In this document: positions 1-12,904 of the stretch, piece by piece | How positions within the stretch are numbered: the first letter of the stretch is position 1 | How the letters are laid out: the number at the start of each line of letters is the position of its first letter | Assembly (NCBI RefSeq): GCF_002775205.1 | Contig: NC_036453.1 | Span: 15,127,594 to 15,191,593 of the forward strand | Direction: 5' to 3' | From: Xiphophorus maculatus | Taxonomy: Eukaryota; Chordata; Actinopteri; Cyprinodontiformes; Poeciliidae | DNA: 64,000 bases | The notes under the pieces: generated by a model | Databases searched by the model: none | The model's input: the letters and a program-made list of their open reading frames with translations, nothing else | Told to the model about the DNA's origin: nothing | Program-made: the position numbers and the translations under genes

Positions 1-3000
1 GGAAAGTTGATGCAATCCGCATAAATATTATGACATCAGACGTCCTGAAAACAATTAATGAGCTGTTAAAAAAAGATAAAGCAAAATAATCCACAGATTT
101 AAAAAACAAAAACACACAAACAGTTTAGATATTAAAACATGATTACAAAATAAAGAGTCAGGGAACCAGTAACTGGTAACCAGTGGTCCGGTCCAGTCTA
201 TGAAAACATTAATCATTAATAATTAAACTTCCCATTTCTGTCGGACCAATCAAAGCCTCTCCTCCCGTAGTTTCCATGGTAGCAGCGTCTTGAGAGAAGT
301 TCTGGAGGGAGAATCTGGACCAAAACTTTAATTGGTCTGGTTCCATCGATCCAGTAAAACCGGGAGGGAAAAAGTTTCCAACTCAACGTTTCAACATTCC
401 GAAGCTGAAATGTTTGGAACCAGAACTCCAGCAGATCCTGACCCGCCTGGTGGTTCTGATCAGGTTCAGGTTCTGGTCCAATTCTGTAGGAACCGGGTTC
501 TCCAGAAGTTCTCTGCTGATGTTTGTTTTTGCTCTGATTTCCTGTAAATGTTGGTGATTTTAGAATTCATCATTTGTACATTTCAAATGTCGTTTTTATT
601 AAAAACTAAAAGTTTTATTGTGAAAGTTTGTGTTGGTGTTCTTGCCCTGCTGTCCTGGACTCCTGGAGTCCAGAACCCAGAACCCAGACCCCAGACTCAG
701 AACCCAGACCCAGTCAGGATGTTCTGGTAGGGTAAACGTCCTGTTCCTGCTGATCGGCTCACCTCGACGCTCAGAGACCAAATGTTTCAGGAATCAGAAT
801 TTAAACCAGACAGAACCAGCAGACATGTTGGTGGAACCACTGAACCGGGCCTGATCGGACCTGGAGCATCGATTGTCTGATTTTAATAAGCTGTTCTGGA
901 GTTCTGCTCAAACAGAACCATGTTTGCTGAGCGGCGCATCGGTTGAGGTGTGGCGTCCAAAGGGCAAACACAGGATCTGCTATCTGTCCACACTGAGACC
1001 TTTGTCCTCCAACAACAGCCCTATCTGACGCTGATACACACTATCTGCAGCGCGTGTGTGTGTGTGTGGAGATGTGTGTGTGTGTGTGTGTGGCAGCTAA
1101 CCATGGAGTCCGGCGTCTTGAACTTGAGACCTTCGTTCTGTGACCAAATGAAACAGATCTTCAGGAATCATTTGTCTTGAAACTCCTAGAAATCAAAAGT
1201 TTTAAAAATTTAAATTTAAAAAGAGACTCGAGCCGTCAGCCCTGAGGAACTCCTGAACTGATCCGTTTCTGTTTCTGAATCAAACATCTTTACAGCTTCC
1301 ATCATAAATCACCTGGCCATGAAGTGAAGCTGATTATGACCAGGTATTTCCTGGCCTTGACTCTCCGTTGCCGTGGCAACGGGGCTGCCTTCAGGTTAGT
1401 GGTTTCAACCCTGCAGACGCTCCAGCAGCTCAGGACGAATCAGAACCTCGTTACGGTTCTGAGCCATATTCAGAACAGCTGAGAGAAAATTAAATATTTT
1501 ATTTTAATATTTTTAATCAGAAACATTCGTTCATACGCTAGATTATTCAATCCAATCGATTGATTTTTAACTTTATGAATTAAGTGAAATATTTTTATTT
1601 TTGTGACCCGACAGAATCAGTAGTTCCTATTTATAGTCATAAACACCTTAACCTGAACCCTTATCGTTTATATAATTCATTAACATCTGTGACACCTGCA
1701 GCTGACACAAGGAAGCGCACATGTCGTCACGTAGATGGTTTAGGCCACGCCCCCTCGTTAATGTGACCTGAGTGTGAAAATGTGCCGAGTCACTGAGAGC
1801 AGAAACAGAAATACTCTGAAGAAATGTTGGAAACCTGAGACTAAGGTCATATTTTTATTTAAAAAAATGTTTACAAATATTTTTCCAGGATTAAAGGTGA
1901 AAATTTAACAAACGTAAATCAGGTAATTTTCTGATATTGACAGGAAATCAGTGATGGAAAGTCAAAGCGTCAGGTTCTGTTAGAATATCCGGGTCCAAAC
2001 GAGTCAGAACAAGTTGGATCAGAAGGTTCCTGAAGGTCACCACAAGGTCAATATGAACCGACAGGTCCAGAGGAAGTTCTTCTCAGCGCTTCCGTCTCAA
2101 TTTTATCACATTTTAGTCCAACCAAAGGATCCAGTAGAACCGGCCCAGTGGTACCAGAAGGACTAGTGGTTCTCGGACCGGCTGCTAGTTTTTACTGGAA
2201 CTAAAATGTTTTAGTTCTGTCAGCAGTTCTGATCCGTCTGTGGTTTTGACACAGCAAGCTGCTCTGGTTCTGATCCATTTGGGATGTGGTTCTGGTTCTG
2301 GTCCATTCTGGGTCTGGTTCTGGTCCATTTTGGATCTGGTTCTGGTCCATTCTGGATGTGATGGAAGGCCGGGTCAGGGTTGGGGGGTTAACCCTAACCC
2401 ATACCTTGTCTCCTTTATCGGGTTGGTTCAGAAAAAAGCCCAGTTCTGTTGGTTCTCTGAGCTCCTCTCTGCTTTCTAGGGGCGGAACTGCCAGGTGGGC
2501 CTGATCGGCCAATCACACGCAGAGCTGCATCAGCAGCAGCCAATCAGAGACTAAATAAGGAGCTGATGATGTTTGAGTAAAATGATCAAAATCATGACAG
2601 AAAGTCCAGTTGAGCTGCAGGAGGATCAGGAAGAGAAAAACATGATCCAGATATTAAAACAATAAATTCAACATGTAATGGAGAAATTCTGGAGTTATTC
2701 TGGAAAACATCAAAGAATTAAATTCAGTTTATTCATGAAAGAAACCGAGCTGCAGGTTGAACATCTAACTGGTTTAAACCTGTTAGAGGTCCATTTATAT
2801 GTACCGATAGAAACAGAGGATCTGATCTGGATCAGATCTGGATCCTTTAACCTGATCAGATCCAGTCTTCCCATTCAGAGGAATCCAGAGTATCTGGGTG
2901 GATCCTCTGCAGCAGCTGCTGCTCCTCGCCTCATTTTTGGGCAAACAGACATAATGAGAGCGAAGCCATAAAGTTTATTATGGGATGGACGCAGTAAAGA

Positions 3001-4590
3001 TGGCGTCTCCTTAGAGACGCAGAAATGTTGGAGGAGGGAGGAGCTGCAGATCTCCGAGGGGGAAACGTCCCAAACAGAATATTACGTTGTTCCTGAAACG
3101 ATCTGGAAGCTGATTCTTCCTCTGATTTTAATATTTTTCACATTTTCTAATATTAATATTCCTTAATTTGAGTCAGAGACATTAAAATGTCTGGATGTGA
3201 TGGAGACGTTGTCGTAAACATCCGATTGCTATAGAAGCTCAGAGGATCTGCAGGTTTTCTCGGATTGGTCAGAACCTTTAACCTACTTGATGCCCCGCCC
3301 ACTTCACCCCGTTTCCATGCCGATAGACTGTTGGACAGATGATCAGGTCCAACCAGGTTCTGGTCCCTATTGGACCATCAGAGACTGGATCCTCCAGGGA
3401 GGACAGAGCAGACAGAGGTCCACATGGTGGAGGTGACATCATGCTGCGGGCTTCCCTTACTGCCAGTAGCCATGTTGGATCAGATTAAACATGGCTGGAT
3501 GGAGAACCACGGAACCAGTAAAACCAATCCCGTCTGCCTCTAACTGGGTAGCGTCTGTTAGTGTGTCTCCACTGGCAGAGTGTTCCTCTCTGGGCAGGAA
3601 ATGGGAGGAGCCACGTTCACAAGAGAGGTGGCCACACTCTGATGATGTCATTCAGCTCATCTACTACTGGCGGCCATCACTCTGTAATCTCTGGGTGTGT
3701 CAGGTCACTGCGGGTCGCTCCATCTGGCTGGTAAAACAGTTTGGACCTGAAGGTTAGACCACAGAATCATTGATTCACTGCTAGCTAACAGCTAACTAGC
3801 TAACTGCTACAGTCTCATCACGGATTGGTTGACGTAAATCATTGGCAAATCAATGAACGCTGTCTGCTGCCAATCAAATCGCTTAAGCTCTATAACCGGC
3901 TAAGTTTGGCTGGAACCACCAGAACCGTGCAGGATCAGTTCTAACCCAGTTTCATCCTGAGCTGGAGGCGGGCTCACAGGCCAACGACCAATCAAAATGC
4001 TTCAAACTCCTGCATTAGTTTGATACTTAATCTGTGAAAAACCAGTAGAACCCAGAGGCAGAACCACAACCAGCTGGTTCTGATGGTCCCAGAAGGACCC
4101 GGCCTACACAGAGCTGATGTTCTGGACCATCTCCAGAACTCCAGCCCGGTTCTGGATCCATCACATCTCTGCTGTTGGAAAGTACTGGTTCTGGTTCAAA
4201 GCCCTGTTTTGGGTTGTGAACTGAGTAAACTGGTAATCAGACCTGCTGGTTCTGGTTCTCCAGGTCTGCAGCCCGACTTTGGGACTCCCAGCAGAACCAG
4301 CAGGTTTACGACCCGGTCTGTTGGGGAGCTGCTCTCTGTTAATGAGGAACAACATCCTGGCCTCTTATCTTGGGTCAAAGTTCACCCAGCAGCAGGAGGC
4401 CGAGCAGGAAGTAGTGCCGTCCGAGAAACGCTGCTCCGCTACTCCATGTTCGCCTCCAACTCAGTTCTTGAACGTTCGTCCTGGTTTAGCTGGTCTCTGG
4501 GTCCAGGTGGGTCGGGTAGGTTCAGCTGAGCCCAGCTGGGTTCGGGTGGGGAAGGTCCGGTATCAGTCAGCCTCCGTGTTCAGGAAGCTG
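1..4590. other. Gene-poor region rich in GGTTCTGG/CCAGAACC words
   Basis: No coding exon can be supported here. The DNA is filled with the short words GGTTCTGG, CCAGAACC and GATCAGAACC, which produce many small spurious open frames on both strands. It includes a GT dinucleotide tract at about 1054-1092 and a minisatellite at about 2281-2356 with three imperfect copies of a roughly 24-base unit built on TCTGGTTCTGGTCCATT. A block at about 2925-2990 (two CATAAA/TTTATTATGG words) differs from the filler and may be regulatory. The rest looks like unconstrained intergenic DNA. Confidence 0.6.
1365..1382. promoter_or_regulatory. Palindromic RFX X-box-like site
   Basis: CCGTTGCC-GT-GGCAACGG is a perfect inverted repeat with a two-base centre. 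It matches the palindromic form of the X-box bound by RFX winged-helix factors (GTTGCCATGGCAAC). No gene start is recognised nearby, so function is unproven. Confidence 0.4.
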
Positions 4591-4995
4591 GTGAAGGCTA
4601 GCGGACAGCGGCCATTTTAGGACACATTTCTGCTCCTCCAAACAAAATGGCTGCCAGCCGCGGGCCGGCTACCGGTCCGGACCGGGCCTCTGGGCCTACG
4701 AACCTCTGCAGAGAAATCTCCTCTGTTCTGCTCCCGCTGTTCCATAAACAATGATTAGAGCAAATAAAAGAGCGTAAGTAAGTGCACCCCTCGCAGCCCA
4801 TAAACTGCCAGGCTTATATAGCCGCCTGTTTATGGGTCATTTTCCCATAAACTTTCATTTACAATATGCTAACTGGCCCTAATACGGCTATTGGCGCTGA
4901 TGGAGGATCAACACAGAGCCGTAAAGCAGCGGCAGTAAAGGCCTGATTAGCCCAGATTAGCATCGCTCCCACCGGCGGCAGACTACTGGTATTCC
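4590..4995. promoter_or_regulatory. Candidate conserved regulatory element with repeated CCATAAAC motifs
   Basis: This block differs in word content from the surrounding filler. CCATAAAC or its complement GTTTATGG occurs four times in about 120 bases (near 4742, 4798, 4828 and 4844), and two GATTAGC words follow near 4950. TTTATGG is the core preferred by CDX and posterior HOX homeodomains, and TAAT/GATTA words suit other homeodomains. An inverted pair GCGGCCATTTT / AAAATGGCTGC lies at its left edge (about 4609-4653). No open frame or splice pattern makes it coding. Enhancer identity is inference. Confidence 0.35.
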
Positions 4996-5169
4996 CCGCT
5001 AAACAAACCGGAGGATGGCAGCTTCCTCAGCTCACACCAGCTGGACCAGTGTTCCCAGTTCATTCACTGTTCTCCACCCGGTTCCGGGTGCTCCTCTACC
5101 TGAACCGGCCCGGTACCAGTCTTGAGCTCAGGTAATTCCGGATAACCTGCAGGTTTTAGCAGATTCCCG

Positions 5170-6250
5170 CCTTTAAACCACAATTTATTCACTATGAAAA
5201 CGATTTTATATAAATGTCACTTTACTTTTATTCAAGGTTTTATTTTAGTCTTAGAAAAAATTAAATGAGTAAATATTTAATTTAATTATTTAACAATATT
5301 AAAGTTTAAATTATGAAAATGTTAGAATATAAATATGTCATATTTTATTATGTTATTTATTTATTTAAAAAATATATTTTGTGTTTCATTATTATGAAAT
5401 TTCTCTGTGGTGAAATTTATATAAAAATAAATTCTTTAAATGTGGAAGTTTAGGTTTTCTTTAAACTATACTGATAAGAACAGTAAATCAATGATGTCGA
5501 TTGTTATAATCGACTTATAAAATTAATGGTAATTATTATTATTATGTAATTATACTTATTGATCAGAAAACAATCTGAAATGTGACAAAGAAAAACAAAC
5601 TTAACTCAAGTTGGAAATTAGAAAGATGTTAAATATTTAATAATGAAAACATAATATATTTCAAACAAAACCTTAGAATAAATCAAAGCAAAGTTTTTGA
5701 ACAATTGTTAAATTAATTTACAATTAATTAATTTAACAGTTTGAACTGTTAATGCTGCATTTCTTAATTTTAGAAAATAAATAGATAGTTTTGCACATTC
5801 AACATGTTAACCGTCTGAAAACTTAACATTCGCCTCATGCCAAACTGGGACTGATTTAACTTTTATTAGTATTGATTTTATTGGTTTAACTGTGTCGTTT
5901 TATTATGTTATGAATTGAGTTTTTAATTCATTATTGAGTGGTTAGTTTGGTCACTTTATTTTTATGCTTTTATTTTATGACTGTAAAACTGCTTTATAAA
6001 TAAAGTTATTGATGATAATGATGATTGTAAACTGTACTGTTAAAATGCTATTTTCTTAAATTTAATAAGACACAATTTTGTAATGTGCTTTATTGCTTTT
6101 AATTTAATAATATTTTAACTTAGCATCAGTGTAATTGTTCTTTTAATGTCACGAATGTTTTAAATTGGTAAAAATGAGTTAAAGTAAATAACATTTTATT
6201 AATGTCATAATGTAATTTTTTCATTTTGATGAAATTAAAAATAATTTCAG
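5170..6250. other. AT-rich intergenic stretch
   Basis: About 1.1 kb of strongly A+T-rich DNA with poly-A/T runs and no sustained reading frame. It lacks the GGTTCTGG filler of its flanks, so it may be an old inserted element or a matrix-attachment-like region. No terminal repeats were seen. Confidence 0.4.
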
Positions 6251-7404
6251 ATTTAGTAAAGATCAGAAGTGATGAGTTTAATAAGGCGGTACGGGTCAGA
6301 ACCAGAACAGGAAAGGTTCTGTCTGCTTTGGCTGCTGCAGGAGGAAGAGGAAGTTGAGTTGATGAGAGGAAGATCAGCCAGGAGAAACCATAAAGCAGCG
6401 GTTCTGGTCCAGTTCTGATCTCTGGTGGTTCCGGTCTGGTTACTGATGAGTTTCTCCACATTTGATGGATGTTGGTTCTGGAGCAGAACCAACACCGACC
6501 CAGATGAGATCTAATCAAAGTTAAACCAATTAACCTTAACGAGTTCTGGTGGTTTGGCAGGAAGACCCGGTCTGTGGATCAGAACCAACATGTGGGCCCA
6601 TCGAGTTCTGACCAGTCGAGTCAGAACTTGACTAGTCGGGTTCTGATCCTGATTTGACACCAGTTTGGGTCCAACAAGTGGTATCATTAGAGCTGGTTTT
6701 ACCATCCAGAACCACAACCTAATGGATTCTCTGGTTCTGGTTCACCCTGCTAACCTGGACTCTGTCAGAACCATCTGCTAGACCTGAAGGTTCTGATGGT
6801 TCTGAAGGTCCAGTTCTGTAACCCTTTTGTTTCTCACCTGCAGAGCTGAGTACCTGCTCTCCCTGAGGCTCCGCCCCCTTCCCGATATGGCCCAGCCCCG
6901 TATGTCACGAAGCCCCGCCCCTGTCCCTGAGGCTCCGCCCTCTTCCAATCTCCCCCTCGTTAACCTTCGTCCCTGTGATAATGTCTGAGGTTTCAACATT
7001 CCAGATTCCCGATTTCCCTCCAGAACCTCCAGCTGTAGAACCTGACCACTGATCCGGACCAGAACTGATTGGCAGGAACCGGTCAGGACTGAGACCTGCT
7101 TCAGGTTCTGACCCAGTTTTGGAGGCACTGAGAGGTGATGCCGGGTCCCTCTGACCCGGCTTCAGCAGAAGCCACATCAGGGTGTGTGTGTGCGTGCCTG
7201 TGTGCATATGTGTGTGTGTGTGCGTGTGTGTGTGGTTGTGTTCCCGTTAAACAGTCAATCGTTAACCAGCAGCAGCTAAAGGCTTAGTGACACCTGAGTT
7301 CATCACCGGTTGCCATGGCGCTGACCTGCTGACCCCAGCGTGACCCCTACCCATCATGGATTCACGACCCAGTGAAAAACTCCTGGACCTGCTGCCTAAT
7401 GGTG

Positions 7405-7405
7405 C

Positions 7406-7468
<63 letters not shown>
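7405..7468. repeat. (ATT)n microsatellite
   Basis: About 21 uninterrupted copies of ATT. Confidence 0.95.
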
Positions 7469-8103
7469 CCTGTGATGTCATCACCTGGTTTCTTCTTTGC
7501 TGCAGACGAAGCAGATCAGGAAGAGGAATCATGGGAAACTGCTGGATCCCATGACTCTTCTTCAGGTTCTGGAGGTCCAGTCTAATAGGAACCATTATGT
7601 CTGAGTACAGAAAGCCTGAAGTTCTCCAGAACCTCTGTGCTAACCTGACAGCAGCTGGCTTTGATCCAGAGGAAGAGTCGGACCTCTGGATGGTGTCAGC
7701 CCAGGAGGTTCTGAGGAGGTTCTGTTGTGCCTCAGGTTGGTTCAGGCCCAGCAGCGGTTCTGTAAAGTTTAGGTTAAGGTTCTGCCGGGCTTCCTCGGGT
7801 TTCTGTGGTTGACCTTCGACCTGCAGACGCTCGTTGCAGATAAGACTTGGCACGCAGCTCTGTTTATGATTCTCAACAGGTTTCCTCTTGTCACGACCCA
7901 GTCATGAATAATAACCTTCAGCTTATTGATTATCAGCTTATTGATTATCAGCTTATCCACTATCAGCTTATTGATTATCATTATTAATGAGGAAGGTGCT
8001 GGTTCGATGTTATTCTTCTCTGATAATTTCTTCACTAAGTTGCTGATAGAAACTGAAACATGAAGACTTACTGATGTTTCCACATGTTGTTCTTTATCCT
8101 GCA

Positions 8104-8117
8104 GCGCCCCCTGCTGG
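8104..8117 (-). promoter_or_regulatory. CTCF-like motif upstream of TAF9
   Basis: GCGCCCCCTGCTGG is the reverse complement of CCAGCAGGGGGCGC, one base from the canonical CTCF core CCACCAGGGGGCGC. It points left, away from TAF9, about 650 bases before its start. A right-pointing match lies in TAF9 intron 6 (11693-11707). Confidence 0.35.
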
Positions 8118-8765
8118 CTCTGCACCATTATGGTGCTATCCTGTTGAGTTCTCAACGTGTTTCAGGGGAAATGTAACTTTTTTCTCTCCTCACTCGGTGT
8201 ATCCAGATTTCCTATTAAAATATTCATGACTGTTGTGCATATTTTGACACATTGTATATGTTTTAAATAATTAATAAAGATGAATAACACGCAGAAAGAG
8301 TTCATAGAAATATTAGAAATGTTTCTGATTGATAAGGAAATAAACACTACATATGTTACAAGTTTATGATGGGATGAGAAAAGGAATGAAACATTTGACG
8401 AAATAAAATAACAAATATGGAAGAGATGAAGAAATTCATAAATATCAATGACTTTGTAAACAACAGACAATACCGCACATTAAAAGGGGACAAATAGTTT
8501 TGCTTCCAATCGTTAATTTTGTGTTGTTCTTATTCTCTATTTATATGTTTTTCAATACTCTTGTACATTTATATAATTCTGTTTTCTGTGTGAGAAAACA
8601 ATCATTGTTGACGTTGTTTCGCCATCCTGGTTCTATTCTGTTCTATTTGAGCCGGTTTAGATTATAAATCGATGCAGTTCTTCATGTGAACCTGTAGGTG
8701 GCAGCACTGCACTGCGGTGCCAGTGTTGTGTGCAGTGAGGAGCAGCAGAAGCAGTAGCCGCTAAG

Positions 8766-11700
8766 ATGTCTGCACCGAAAACAATCCCAAAAGATGCACA
8801 GGTAACTTCCAGACATGTATCACTTTAAGCTGTTTGGTTTGACTGAACTAAAGCAGTTTCTGTCATATTAGCAGTTGTTCTGAACTGCAGCTAAAATGAA
8901 CGGAGACTCTGTTTAACTTGTTAGCTTAGCTGTTAGCCGCTAGCTTTTAGCTCCTCGCTGTTCTCGTAGGGATAAAAACAAACATTTGAGTTAAATTTAT
9001 TATTATTTGTTGATTTTAGCTAAACATAAAGTACATTTATAGAAGATGAAGTGTATACTTATTATACATTATATTTGTGTTTTTTGCTGAAGCCTTAAAG
9101 CTAACTGCAGAGGTTTAAAACGGAGAGGTGTTGTGGTAAATTTGGACTCCTGGTTATGATGCTCAATCAGCCTTTAATCAGTCCAGCTGGTTTACTGTCA
9201 GTTAAATGCTTGCTTAAGTAATCACAATAAATCAAATGTCAGTTTTAATAATAGTAGATTATCATCTTGTATTATATGATGTTATAACAGATGCTGATGA
9301 AACACGTTTATTATTATTGTTATTTTTTATTATTACCTCCAAGAGATCATCCTCCTCTCAAAAATGAAGGCGGCCGTACAATGAAATACAATAATCATGT
9401 ATGTCATTTCAATGACACATTTAAGACATTTGGCTTCTTTATAAATCTAATGTATTACATCTCTTCATGTGTAAATGAAGTTATGAGAATCAAGTGACTC
9501 ATCTGGTAAAATAAATGTTGCATCATCAGAATAAACCAAAACTTGAGATTAAAATCCTTCATGGATCTGACTTTATTCCTCATTATTATGAGCCTGAACA
9601 TTAATTGTCATTGTACGTGTTGGAAATGAGTCGATTCTGGCTTTAACGTAATGGGTCTAATTCACAGGTGTCAAACTCCAGTCCTCGAGGGCCGCTGTCC
9701 TACAGCTTTTAGATGTGCCACAGGTACAAAACACTGGAGTGAAATGGCTTAATTACCTCCTCCTTGTGTAGATCAGTTCTCCCAGCCTTGCTAATGACCT
9801 AATTATTCTATTCAGGTGTGGTGTAGCAGAGGCACATCTAAAAGTTGGAGGACACCGGCCCTCGAGGACTGGAGTTTGACACCCCTGGTCTAATTCAACA
9901 AGCAGCTACCAACAGATTTAATACACCTCCTAAAGGAGAGACCAGATGACCAGACACTGTTTACAGAAACATTAAAAACTTTATTTAAAATATGGTCCTG
10001 TCTGATTGATGCAGAAAGAGTTCAGAGTATTTTCCAAGGCTTGCCAGAACCCATCAGAACCATCAGACCCATCAGAACCATCAGACCCATCAGAACCAGG
10101 CTGGTCCTGATGAATCCGTTCCGTGTTTTCCAGGTGATGATCCAGATCCTGAAGGACATGGGCGTGACAGAGTACGAGCCTCGAGTCATCAACCAGATGC
10201 TGGAGTTCACCTACAGTAAGTCACTGAAAAAGAAGAAGGTTCAGATCAGGTGACCTCTGACCTTTTCAGGGTGCTCTCAGGTTGACCTGTAGCAGGAAGT
10301 GACCTCTGACCCCTGCTATCTCCAGGATATGTGACGACGATCATTGAAGACGCTAAGATCTACGCATCTCACGCCAAGAAGTCAGCGGTGGACGCCGACG
10401 ACATCAAGCTGGCCATCCAGTGCCGGATGGACCAGTCCTTCACCTCGCCGCCGCCGCGAGACGTAAGCCCCGCCAAACTGTGGCCCAGGGCCCGGTTCTG
10501 GTTCTGGTGTCCATGATGTGCTCTGTGTCCAGTTCCTACTGGAGGCGGCGCGGCAGAAGAACCAGACGCCGCTGCCGCTCATCAAGCCCTACACCGGCCC
10601 GCGTCTGCCGCCCGACCGCTACTGCCTCACCGCGCCCAACTACCGCCTCAAGTCCATCCAGAAGAAGGTCTGCTCCTCTTCCTCACCCCCAACCCCCGCT
10701 CTGATGACTTCTGACCTCTCACCTCTCTTCCCCTGCAGGTGTCGTCATCCGCCGGCCGGATATCGGTGCCCCGCCTCAGCGTCGGCGCCGTCTCCAGCAG
10801 ACCCACAACGCCTACACTGGGTGAGTTCAGGAGAGGAACCAGTAGAACCAGTATGCAGCCTGACCTCTGACCCCTCTGTCTGGTCCTCAGGAACCCCTTC
10901 GGTCCAGTCGGTCTCCTCTAAGGTTGGAACCCCAGTGTCTCTGACGGGTCAGAGGTTCACGGTCCAAATCCCTCCACCCTCCCAGACGGCCACCACCAAA
11001 ACCAGTAAGACCTTCTCCTTCCCAGTGGGCCGAGCCCAGAGTGATCAGTTCAGGTTCCAGTCTAGGTTCTATCCCAGGGCAGTTCCTCAGGTTCCTGAAA
11101 GGTTCTAGCTTTCTTCTTCTGTGGTGTTGGTCAGACAGAACGTTGAACTGGTCCCAGTCTGACCCTGGCTCTGGTTCTGGACCCAACCAGAACCAGGCTG
11201 ATGGTTTCTGTGGGAGGTAATGAATCCTCCCAGTATGTGACAGGGAGTCACAGCTCTGTTTTCCCACCATCCGGGTCAGAACCATCAGAACTTTAGAAAT
11301 ATGATGATCAGGTTTGAATATTCTCTCCAAAAGAAACATCAGAGTTTTGGTGGCCATCTTGGTTCCTTCTACTTTACTGTTCAGTAGTTCACTAGCGTTA
11401 GCTACTTTTAGCTAATCGCTCTACTAGCACTTGTTGGCTTTTGGAAGCTAAGGTAACATTAGCTTCAGTTCTACCTTTGATTCTGGTTCTGATTCTGGCT
11501 CTTTGGATCCAGTCAGTCAGAGGTTGTGGGTTTGAGTCCTGATTTGAGTTGTGCTGAGAGGAAGACTCCGGCTGATGAAGTCTCCACTCAGCTGACCTTT
11601 GACCCTCTAAACACTCCCAGAACCATTTGGATCTCAGCTGAGGTCAACAAGAAATGGGACCTGCTGACTTCCTGTCAGTGTTCAGTCATCAGACACCAGA

Positions 11701-12351
11701 GGGCGCCATAAGCAAACTAAATATATTCATTTGATATAAACCATGTCATCAATCAGGAACAAATCCTTTTGTTTAATTAAATAAAAATAATTAATGAAAC
11801 ATTCAATATAAAAAATACATAACTTCATATTCATAGTAAATATGAAGCTAGCTCACAGGCTGCTGTTAGCATGCTAATATGATCTAGTGAGCTAAAGTGT
11901 GGCTGTATGCTAGCATAGCATGTTAGCTTTTTTGCTAGCTGTATTTCAGAGAACTTGATGCTTCCACAGATTTATTTTCATAAAATAATAAATATGTAAT
12001 AAGTCGCATCATGTCCTGTGTGAGTGAAACATTTTATCAGAACATTTCCAGCTAAAGGATAAAATCAAACAATAAAACCAATAAAATCAGAATATGTAAC
12101 ATAAACCAGATCATTTCCATAAAGTCGTTCTGTAGTTTTTCCATCAGCTGAAATGTGGCAGCAGAGTGATGGCGGTCGTCTGTGTCTCCATAGCAACAGC
12201 GGCGTCGCCGGCCGTGTCCAACGTCCTGATCAACCCGTCTCTGATCGGCTCCAAGAACATCCTGATCACCACCAACATGGTGGCTCAGAACGCCGGCGGA
12301 GACGCTCTGAAGAGGAAACTCGAAGACGACGACGACTACGACGCTCTATGA
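8766..12351 (+). CDS. taf9: Transcription initiation factor TFIID subunit 9 (seven exons)
   Basis: TAF9 is a histone-fold subunit of TFIID and SAGA-type co-activators; it pairs with TAF6 in the nucleus. Exons: 8766-8801, 10134-10215, 10326-10462, 10533-10667, 10739-10820, 10891-11004 and 12194-12351. All introns are GT..AG and phases join without a break, giving 247 residues (human TAF9 is about 264). The start [12 protein letters not shown] is typical. Residues about 10-85 are the histone fold ([15 protein letters not shown], then [19 protein letters not shown]). Exon 4 holds the very conserved block TPLPLIKPY followed by [14 protein letters not shown], and the tail ends in the acidic [11 protein letters not shown] polyadenylation signal AATAAA follows near 12421. 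Introns hold a hAT-like MITE (intron 1), an 18-base minisatellite against the exon 2 acceptor and a CTCF-like site (intron 6). Identification is secure; the last exon start is set by phase. Confidence 0.95.
9665..9887. mobile_element. Non-autonomous hAT-like MITE in TAF9 intron 1
   Basis: A 223-base element with terminal inverted repeats of more than 50 bases. The left end begins CAGGTGTCAAACTCCAGTCC and the right end is the complement, ending in GACACCCCTG. It is flanked by perfect direct repeats GTCTAATTCA (9655-9664 and 9888-9897), the target-site duplication. It has no coding capacity. The TIR type CAGGGGTGTC fits a hAT-derived fish family, though hAT duplications are usually 8 bases and 10 match here. 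Confidence 0.85.
11693..11707 (+). promoter_or_regulatory. CTCF-like motif in TAF9 intron 6
   Basis: ACACCAGAGGGCGCC closely matches the CTCF core CCACCAGRGGGCGC on the plus strand. It is in the long intron 6. Occupancy cannot be judged from sequence. Confidence 0.35.
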
Positions 12352-12433
12352 CCGCAGCTGGTCTCAGACGTAGACTCTGGTTCCTAGAAGCTGAACCAGG
12401 ACAACTTCTGCTCGCATTTTCAATAAATTAAAT

Positions 12434-12904
12434 AAAACCTGAAACCAAACGTGAACAAATCACTTTGATAACCAGAAGTTACTGAGTTCAGATCGGAGAT
12501 AATTTACTGATCACAGATGAACATTATGCAATGCTGAAACTCATGAAGTTATAATGTATCAGCATGAACCCATCAGTAACGGTCCGATCAATAGAACTGG
12601 GCCCATGTTAACAAATGAGTGAAGGAGAGTCGAGTGTTTAACTAGAGCAGAGAAGAAATAATCATCTCTGGTTGGGTTTCATTGTCCAAATGGTAGGCAA
12701 ATAATATCAAAAGATATTGGATATAACAGCAATAATATTGTATATCGGCCCAGATTTACATTTCTGTGTATTAGAAATGGAAATTGAACTGATATCCAAT
12801 ATATTTTACTTGTATAAGAAAGTCTCTTTTTACTGTTTCCTGTTAGATGCTGTGAGATATTCCACTCAGAGTGGAGTTTGGGTCAGAACTACCTGGCTGA
12901 ACCT
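12434..12904. other. Spacer between TAF9 and LINE fragment
   Basis: About 470 bases without a supportable exon, RNA gene or repeat. The open frame at about 12717-12908 has no recognisable features. Confidence 0.5.

Larger units (their letters stand above)
6251..8765. other. Gene-poor region upstream of TAF9
   Basis: More GGTTCTGG-type filler, a TG tract at about 7183-7234, an ATT microsatellite, and at about 7919-7980 four tandem copies of a 16-17 base unit (CAGCTTATTGATTAT). The long minus-strand frame over the ATT tract codes only for poly-Asn there and is not a gene. The last 100 bases lead into the TAF9 start. Confidence 0.5.

Noticed and set aside
7362-7853. 163-codon minus-strand frame with poly-Asn
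   Set aside because: The frame is kept open only by the ATT microsatellite; no splice or protein features.
11830-11945. Cluster of GCTAGC/TTAGC words in TAF9 intron 6
   Set aside because: The same words recur near 3780, 8930 and 11390; it seems a background word habit of this genome.
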